This document shows positions 59,373-64,000 of a stretch of DNA of 64,000 nucleotides, piece after piece. Location: positions 62,001 through 126,000 of the forward strand of contig NZ_BIML01000013.1 of the NCBI RefSeq assembly GCF_004001065.1, written 5' to 3'. The stretch's first letter is position 1; every line of letters begins with the position of its first letter. A program made the translations under genes and the position numbers. The DNA comes from Paenibacillus xylaniclasticus (GTDB lineage Bacteria; Bacillota; Bacilli; Paenibacillales; Paenibacillaceae). Below the pieces are notes generated by a model. The model searched no databases. It was not told the DNA's origin and saw nothing but the letters and a program-made list of their open reading frames with translations.

Positions 59373-60275
59373 TTATTGGGCCTTCTCCGATTGCTGCAGG
59401 TCTGGCTGCGAGGATACGGTTGTCTGTGCAGGTTGATTAATGAACGATTGGACGTCGAGGAACGGTGTGGCGCCGCCTGTTACAGAAGGGAGTCGGCCGT
59501 CCCATTTTTCAAGCGCCTTCTCCTGTACCTCAATCTGCTTGAGCTGTACGAGCTCAGGCGTGACCTCTTGCTTCTTCAGCTTGAGCGCTTCCGCCTCCGC
59601 CTCGGCTTGAGCGATCTTCTGCTTCGCTTCGATCTGGATACGCTTAAGGTCGTTCTCCGCTTTCAGCGCCTGCTGCTGGGCGACCTGCTTCGCTTCAATG
59701 GATTGATTGAACGCGTCGCTGAATTTGAAATTGACGATGTTAATTTCTTTTACGAGCAGGTCGTATTTGGCGAGACGCTGCGTCAACAGAGTGCTGATTT
59801 CATTGGCGACGACGTCGCGTTTGGAAATCAATTCCTCGGCCGGATAGCGGGCGGTTACTTCCTTCACAATCTCTTGGACGGCGGGACTAATAATCACGCT
59901 GTCGTAATTGGCGCCGACGTTGTTCATCAGATTGAATGCAGAAGCTTTGTTGACAGAAAAGTTGACTGCAACGTGAGTCGAGACGGGCTGCAGGTCCTTG
60001 GAGGATGCGGTGGAGTCGGTCTCGGCTTTGGTCACCTGCGTGTTCACTTGAATGACGGTTTGGATGAATGGAATTTTCAGATGGATGCCGGGCTCAAGCA
60101 CGCTGTCGTTCAGCTTACCGAATGTTTTATACAGACCAACGTGACCGTATTGAACCGTGGCGAAGCTGTTAAAGCCGATCAACAGAAGGAGCAGAATGCC
60201 GACGATACCGATTGTCAGTTTCCATGAAGCTGTGCGTCGTCTCGGATTCGGGTTCATATCAGAGTGGATATTCAT
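59373..60275 (-). CDS. Prohibitin-like SPFH membrane protein
   Basis: 300 residues. One N-terminal membrane helix (about 20-40), an SPFH/band-7 domain (about 42-205: VGLYKTFGKLNDSVLEPGIHLKIPF, VTARYPAEELISKRD) and a long coiled coil rich in Glu, Ala and Lys (about 205-260), then a Gln-rich tail. Prohibitin-type scaffold protein in membrane microdomains. No NfeD-type partner or FtsH is adjacent. AGGAGGCC precedes the ATG. Confidence 0.87.
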   Translation of the reverse strand: MNIHSDMNPNPRRRTASWKLTIGIVGILLLLLIGFNSFATVQYGHVGLYKTFGKLNDSVLEPGIHLKIPFIQTVIQVNTQVTKAETDSTASSKDLQPVSTHVAVNFSVNKASAFNLMNNVGANYDSVIISPAVQEIVKEVTARYPAEELISKRDVVANEISTLLTQRLAKYDLLVKEINIVNFKFSDAFNQSIEAKQVAQQQALKAENDLKRIQIEAKQKIAQAEAEAEALKLKKQEVTPELVQLKQIEVQEKALEKWDGRLPSVTGGATPFLDVQSFINQPAQTTVSSQPDLQQSEKAQ

Positions 60276-60594
60276 GTACAGGCCTCCTTGGATCGTAATA
60301 AATAATTACTATACCTAGGAATACGTAGAAATTGAGGGATAGTTGCAAAGGAAGAGGTTCGGTCTAATCGTATGTCACGAATCGAGAACTATACCCGAAT
60401 TTTGCGTAGAGCTCATATTTATTATTTTTGTTGTGACTGTTCAGCATGAAGCACATTCATTTTATAAATTGTCACAAGATTTAGATAATTACGTTTACAG
60501 CTGTCGGGGGACATTGCTAGAATCAACTCAGCTTAAATGAGGAATGCGGCTAAGAGAAAAGCATATGAGTAGAAGTAGTCGAGGGGGGAGACCG
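60276..60594. other. Gene-free stretch before the amino-acid ABC operon
   Basis: No convincing gene. TTGTGAC (60431) and GTCACAA (60471) form an inverted repeat that could be an operator or mRNA stem. Clear promoter boxes were not found. Confidence 0.4.
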
Positions 60595-61422
60595 ATGAAA
60601 TTAGGAAACAACCGCAGTCGAGGGATTATAATGGGCGCCGCCTTGCTGCTGCTTGTGTTAACGATTGGCGGCTGCAGCTCGAAAGATCAGGACGGTGAGC
60701 AGGGAGATAAAACTTACATAATTGCAACAGATGCATCATACGCCCCGATGGAGCTGATGGATAAAGACAAGATTGTCGGCTTTGATATTGATCTTCTAGC
60801 TGCGGTTATGAAGGAAGCAGGCTTGTCTTACAAGGTGGTTAATGTTGGCTGGGACGCATTGATGAACAGTCTGCTTGACGGCGGCGGTGGAGAATATGAT
60901 GCGGCGATTTCGGCAGTTTCAATCACTTCAGAACGAGAGCAGTCGTATGATTTCTCGGCTCCGTATTTTGAATCGACGAATATGATCCTGACGAAGGAAG
61001 GCAGCGGCATCAAGAGTGCGGCCGATCTTGTCGGCAAAAAGGTGGCTGTCCAGGGCGCGACGACTGCCGATACGCTTATGAGCGGCATTATGGGGCAATC
61101 CAGCACAGATCTAAAGCGGTTCGATAGTAATGTGCTTGCCCTGCTTGAACTGGACAACAACGGTGTCGACGCGGTTGTGGCTGATATCGCCGTCGTCGGC
61201 GAGTATGTTCGTAACAACCCAGATAAGCATTACGAGGGCATCGTTGACCGGACTCATTTTGCCTCGGAGTTTTATGGCATTCTGCTGCCGACCGGCAGTG
61301 AATTGAAGGCGAAGCTCGATCCAGCGATTAAGAAGGTAATTGCAAGCGATGAGTACGCGGCTATCTATGAAAAATGGCTTGGCGATAAGCCGGACATCAC
61401 GCCGCTCTTGAAGGCAGAATAA
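60595..61422 (+). CDS. Amino-acid ABC transporter substrate-binding lipoprotein
   Basis: 275 residues. Lipoprotein signal with lipobox IGGC near residue 25; polar amino-acid-binding fold (SBP family 3): IATDASYAPMELMDKDKIVGFDIDL, VGWDALMNSLLDG, SAVSITSEREQSYDFSAPYF and GKKVAVQGATTAD. GGGGGGAG precedes ATG 60595. First gene of a three-gene importer. Confidence 0.92.
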   Translation: MKLGNNRSRGIIMGAALLLLVLTIGGCSSKDQDGEQGDKTYIIATDASYAPMELMDKDKIVGFDIDLLAAVMKEAGLSYKVVNVGWDALMNSLLDGGGGEYDAAISAVSITSEREQSYDFSAPYFESTNMILTKEGSGIKSAADLVGKKVAVQGATTADTLMSGIMGQSSTDLKRFDSNVLALLELDNNGVDAVVADIAVVGEYVRNNPDKHYEGIVDRTHFASEFYGILLPTGSELKAKLDPAIKKVIASDEYAAIYEKWLGDKPDITPLLKAE

Positions 61423-61541
61423 CTGGATCAGGCATGCGCATGCGCCGGAGCAAACCGCGGGAGCGCATGCCTATTGCTATTGCTGCGCGGAGGAACGTTA
61501 TCGGGGTGAGCGCATCGGGAGTGAAGGGAGTGATCCGATTA

Positions 61542-62189
61542 ATGGACTTTCGATTCGATATCGTATGGGATTACGCTCCGCTCTTAGCCCGCGGGCTGCT
61601 GCTGACCGTATCGGTGTCCGCGGCGTCGATCGTAATTGGTCTCATTCTCGGGCTAGTAGTCGGCTTCGGAAAAATGTCTCGGCGGCCCTATTGGAGTTGG
61701 CCGATGAATGGGTATATTCACTTTTTTCGCGGAACGCCGCTTTACGTGCAAATTCTTATTGTCCATTTTGGACTCGTGCCTCTCGTCCTTGGTCGTTCGG
61801 ATGCGGTTATCGCGGCTGTAACGGCGCTGTCGCTCAATTCTGCTGCATACACGGCGGAAATCTATCGGGCCGGTATTCAGTCGATTGACCGCGGTCAGCG
61901 GGAGGCGGCGATATCGCTCGGCCTTACGTCATGGCAGACGATGCGGTATATCGTTTTGCCGCAGGCGGTGAAGCGAATGGTTCCGGCATTCGGCAATGAA
62001 TTTATCGTGCTGGTGAAGGACTCCTCGCTCGTCGCTTTAATTGCCGCTCCGGAGATCATGTATTGGAGTAATGCAATGCGCGGGCAGTATATGCGCGTAT
62101 GGGAGCCATATTTGACGGCGGCGCTGCTTTATTTGGTGCTCACCTATGCACTGAATAAGCTGCTGGTGTATGTGGAGAGGAGGCTGTAA
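61542..62189 (+). CDS. Amino-acid ABC transporter permease
   Basis: 215 residues, five membrane helices, His/Glu/Gln/Arg/opine type. N-terminal [35 protein letters not shown] and the EAA loop [25 protein letters not shown] near 130. AAGGGAG lies 11 bases before the ATG; GTG 61530 is also in frame. Confidence 0.92.
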   Translation: MDFRFDIVWDYAPLLARGLLLTVSVSAASIVIGLILGLVVGFGKMSRRPYWSWPMNGYIHFFRGTPLYVQILIVHFGLVPLVLGRSDAVIAAVTALSLNSAAYTAEIYRAGIQSIDRGQREAAISLGLTSWQTMRYIVLPQAVKRMVPAFGNEFIVLVKDSSLVALIAAPEIMYWSNAMRGQYMRVWEPYLTAALLYLVLTYALNKLLVYVERRL

Positions 62190-62193
62190 GAAG

Positions 62194-62982
62194 ATGGTGA
62201 TACCGGGGGCATCGAGCTCTGTCAAGCCGACGGCGATGGTGGAATTAAAGGGCGTATACAAAGCGTTCGGCAAATCGACGGTGCTGATCGATATTAATCT
62301 CCGCGTCATGCCAGGGGAAGTCATTGTGCTTATCGGTCCATCAGGCTCTGGGAAGTCGACGCTGCTCCGCTGCATGAATGCGCTTGAAATACCGGAGAAG
62401 GGTGAGGTGTACATTGACGGCAAAGCGTTGACAGGGACTCAAGCGACGTCGGATTCCTCCTCAAGTGTGCCGCTTCACCGCATGCGCGTGGAGATCGGAA
62501 TGGTATTTCAACAGTTTAATTTATTTCCCCATATGAATGTGATCGACAATATAACGCTTGCTCCGATTCGGGCTCGCGGATTATCCCGTGAGCAAGCGAT
62601 AAGCAAAGGGATGGAGCTGCTCCGTAAGGTCGGACTTGAGGCCAAAGCGAATGCGATGCCATCGGCGCTGTCGGGCGGGCAAATGCAGCGCGTTGCCATT
62701 GCAAGGGCACTTGCGATGGAGCCGAAGCTGATGCTGTTCGACGAGCCGACGTCGGCGCTTGATCCAGAGATGGTCGGAGAGGTGCTTAACGTCATGAACG
62801 AGCTGGCGGAGGAAGGGATGACGATGGTCGTCGTAACGCATGAGATCGGCTTTGCGCGGGAGGTCGGCGACCGAATCTTGTTTATGGAGCAGGGACGCAT
62901 CATAGAGGAAGGCACTCCCTCTGAGCTGCTCGAAGCTCCCCGCGAGGAGCGGACGAGAAGCTTTTTGTCGAAAGTGCTGTAA
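62194..62982 (+). CDS. Amino-acid ABC transporter ATPase
   Basis: 262 residues. Walker [14 protein letters not shown] near 45, Q-loop [12 protein letters not shown], signature [15 protein letters not shown] near 158, Walker [15 protein letters not shown] and switch His in [16 protein letters not shown] lies 10 bases before ATG 62194, inside the end of the permease gene. Confidence 0.94.
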   Translation: MVIPGASSSVKPTAMVELKGVYKAFGKSTVLIDINLRVMPGEVIVLIGPSGSGKSTLLRCMNALEIPEKGEVYIDGKALTGTQATSDSSSSVPLHRMRVEIGMVFQQFNLFPHMNVIDNITLAPIRARGLSREQAISKGMELLRKVGLEAKANAMPSALSGGQMQRVAIARALAMEPKLMLFDEPTSALDPEMVGEVLNVMNELAEEGMTMVVVTHEIGFAREVGDRILFMEQGRIIEEGTPSELLEAPREERTRSFLSKVL

Positions 62983-63508
62983 TGCTGTTAGAACGAAAGG
63001 GACAACTCTCCCAACCGAGCAAGCGCAACTGGTGTGACCCAAACAGTGCTGCACCAGCGCAGTTACATATCTCGGTTTTATTGTATGCGCGTGCAGAAGC
63101 TGTACAAGAGATGGGTTATCATGTTCGTACACAGCCTCTAGAATTGGTTTTCTCACATAGTCTCAGCTCTCAGCAAAATGAAACAAGCAAGTTAGTCAGA
63201 GAATGTCGAGGCTTGTCTATTTCCGAGGAAATAATCGATCCTTCGCAAAGGTTGTGCGAACGGAAGGCTATTGAGACGGAATTTCCCGAATGCTTGAACC
63301 TAAGCCGCAGTCCGTAACCAAGAGGTACTTTGTAAGATGCCATTCCTGCAAAGATGAACAACTGTAAAGTTGAAACCGTTCTATTGATTGCGTCATGTAT
63401 TGTGACATACCCTTTCGTTATTCCAAAGAAGAATCTAGCGAATCTTCAACAGAATTGATACTTAATCGCTATTGATTGTTCGTTCGGGGTGGAGTACAGT
63501 AGTACATA
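62983..63508. other. Stretch without a supported gene
   Basis: About 525 bases. An open frame of 111 codons starts at 62982 but has odd composition (many Ser, Arg, Cys), no family resemblance and no suitable binding site. CTGGTG/CACCAG near 63030-63056 may be a weak hairpin ending the ABC operon. Nothing else seen. Confidence 0.4.
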
Positions 63509-63525
63509 TGTCACTTTTTCTAACA
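63509..63525 (+). promoter_or_regulatory. TnrA/GlnR box 1 upstream of nirB
   Basis: TGTCACTTTTTCTAACA fits the nitrogen-regulator consensus TGTNAN7TNACA at every fixed position. Confidence 0.78.
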
Positions 63526-63569
63526 CTCTATTCAGATAAGATTCGAATTTACATAATTTCGCTACTATA

Positions 63570-63586
63570 TGTCATATATATTTACA
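63570..63586 (+). promoter_or_regulatory. TnrA/GlnR box 2 upstream of nirB
   Basis: TGTCATATATATTTACA also fits TGTNAN7TNACA exactly. It is 61 bases downstream of box 1 and 49 bases before the start codon. Confidence 0.78.
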
Positions 63587-63635
63587 TATCTTGCACGACC
63601 GTTTGAGTGCGGTCTTGGGAGCTGGAGGGAACGGA

Positions 63636-64000
63636 ATGACGAAGCACAAGCTGGTTTTGATCGGCAATGGGATGGCGGGCGTTCGCTGTGTGGAAGAGAT
63701 ATTAAATCTTCATCCGGATATGTTTGACGTCACCATATTCGGCTCTGAGCCGCATCCGAACTATAACCGGATTATGCTGTCAAAGGTGCTGCAGGGTGAT
63801 ACGCCGATTTCTGAAATTACGATAAATGATTGGCAATGGTATAAAGATCGGAACATTACGCTTTATACAGGTGAGACGGTAACTTACATTGATACGGTCA
63901 ATCGCGTTGTTCATACCGATCAAGGGCGGCGGACGAATTACGATAAGCTTATTATTGCTACCGGATCATTGCCGTTTATGCTGCCGCTGCCGGGAATTGA
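63636..64000 (+). CDS. nirB: Assimilatory nitrite reductase large subunit, N-terminal part
   Basis: 121 codons to the window edge. The N-terminal FAD domain is clear: LVLIGNGMAGVRCVEEIL (Rossmann GxGxxG-type), PNYNRIMLSKVLQG and YDKLIIATGS. It matches the NADH-dependent nitrite reductase large subunit (NirB/NasD), whose siroheme and iron-sulfur parts would lie beyond the window. GGAGGGA precedes the ATG. Two GlnR/TnrA boxes upstream fit nitrogen-controlled assimilation. Other pyridine nucleotide-disulfide reductases start similarly. Confidence 0.82.
   Translation, partial: MTKHKLVLIGNGMAGVRCVEEILNLHPDMFDVTIFGSEPHPNYNRIMLSKVLQGDTPISEITINDWQWYKDRNITLYTGETVTYIDTVNRVVHTDQGRRTNYDKLIIATGSLPFMLPLPGI

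Noticed and set aside
62982-63317. 111-codon open frame after the ABC transporter ATPase
   Set aside because: Starts inside the ATPase stop, has unusual composition rich in Ser, Arg and Cys, and no recognisable family or binding site.
1-64000. CRISPR array, insertion sequence, integrase or prophage
   Set aside because: No regular repeat-spacer pattern, transposase motif, integrase or phage structural gene cluster was found.

Overview
The window reads as chromosome of a spore-forming, soil- or plant-associated Firmicute of the Paenibacillus type. Coding is dense at moderate GC, ribosome binding sites are strong (AGGAGG-like) and GTG/TTG starts are common. Many products match Bacillus/Paenibacillus families: PdaA, Cse60, YvbH, YdjO, YoxD, the MhqR regulon, YesM/YesN-type sensors and short SASP-like proteins. 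A xyloglucanase with X2 and CBM3 modules and a GH3 glycosidase point to plant polysaccharide use. No rRNA, tRNA, CRISPR array, insertion sequence or prophage was recognised.

Layout. 1-9.6 kb: end of a GH3 glycosidase with permuted domain order, a very large prenyltransferase fused to a second class I isoprenoid-synthase-like half, a CapA lipoprotein, YvbH, a His-rich peptide, a protein kinase and YoxD. 9.8-12.9 kb: a truncated MFS gene and a broken copZ, then mhqR, a ring-cleaving dioxygenase and mhqD with two matching palindromic operators. 13-19.5 kb: a GntR/YtrA regulator with a membrane protein, an unknown coiled-coil protein, GyrI-like, SGNH hydrolase, aldo/keto reductase and patatin genes.

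19.7-31 kb is the most notable part, an RNA-repair island. Two WYL regulators face an operon rlaP-hen1-pnkp (nucleotidyltransferase, 3'-terminal ribose methylase, kinase-phosphatase-ligase). Then come cspA and ydjO, a short ORF with its own promoter and terminator, rtcB (a second kind of RNA ligase) and an AAA ATPase. A near-identical 22-bp direct-repeat element lies upstream of rlaP and of the unknown gene at 14984, which suggests one regulon.

31-42.4 kb: an ECF transporter (S, fused A-A', T), PdaA, MsrA, CcdC-like, VTT protein, a decayed HAD gene, RNase H, a thioredoxin-like protein and an unusual HSP90 with an overlapping helical-repeat partner. 42.4-46 kb: Cse60, then an NrtR-like NUDIX regulator with nicotinamide phosphoribosyltransferase and NMN adenylyltransferase, a NAD salvage unit. 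46-51.7 kb: sugar porter, response regulator, histidine kinase and anchored sugar-binding protein, arranged like an AraPST/XylFII-LytS sensor. 51.9-64 kb: RDD protein, M15 peptidase, HAD phosphatase, several tiny genes including two divergent paralogues, GH74 xyloglucanase under a cre-like site, SPFH protein, an amino-acid ABC transporter and the start of nirB behind two perfect TnrA/GlnR boxes.

Functions are family assignments read from motifs by eye. No database search was run. Terminators, promoters and operators are pattern calls.
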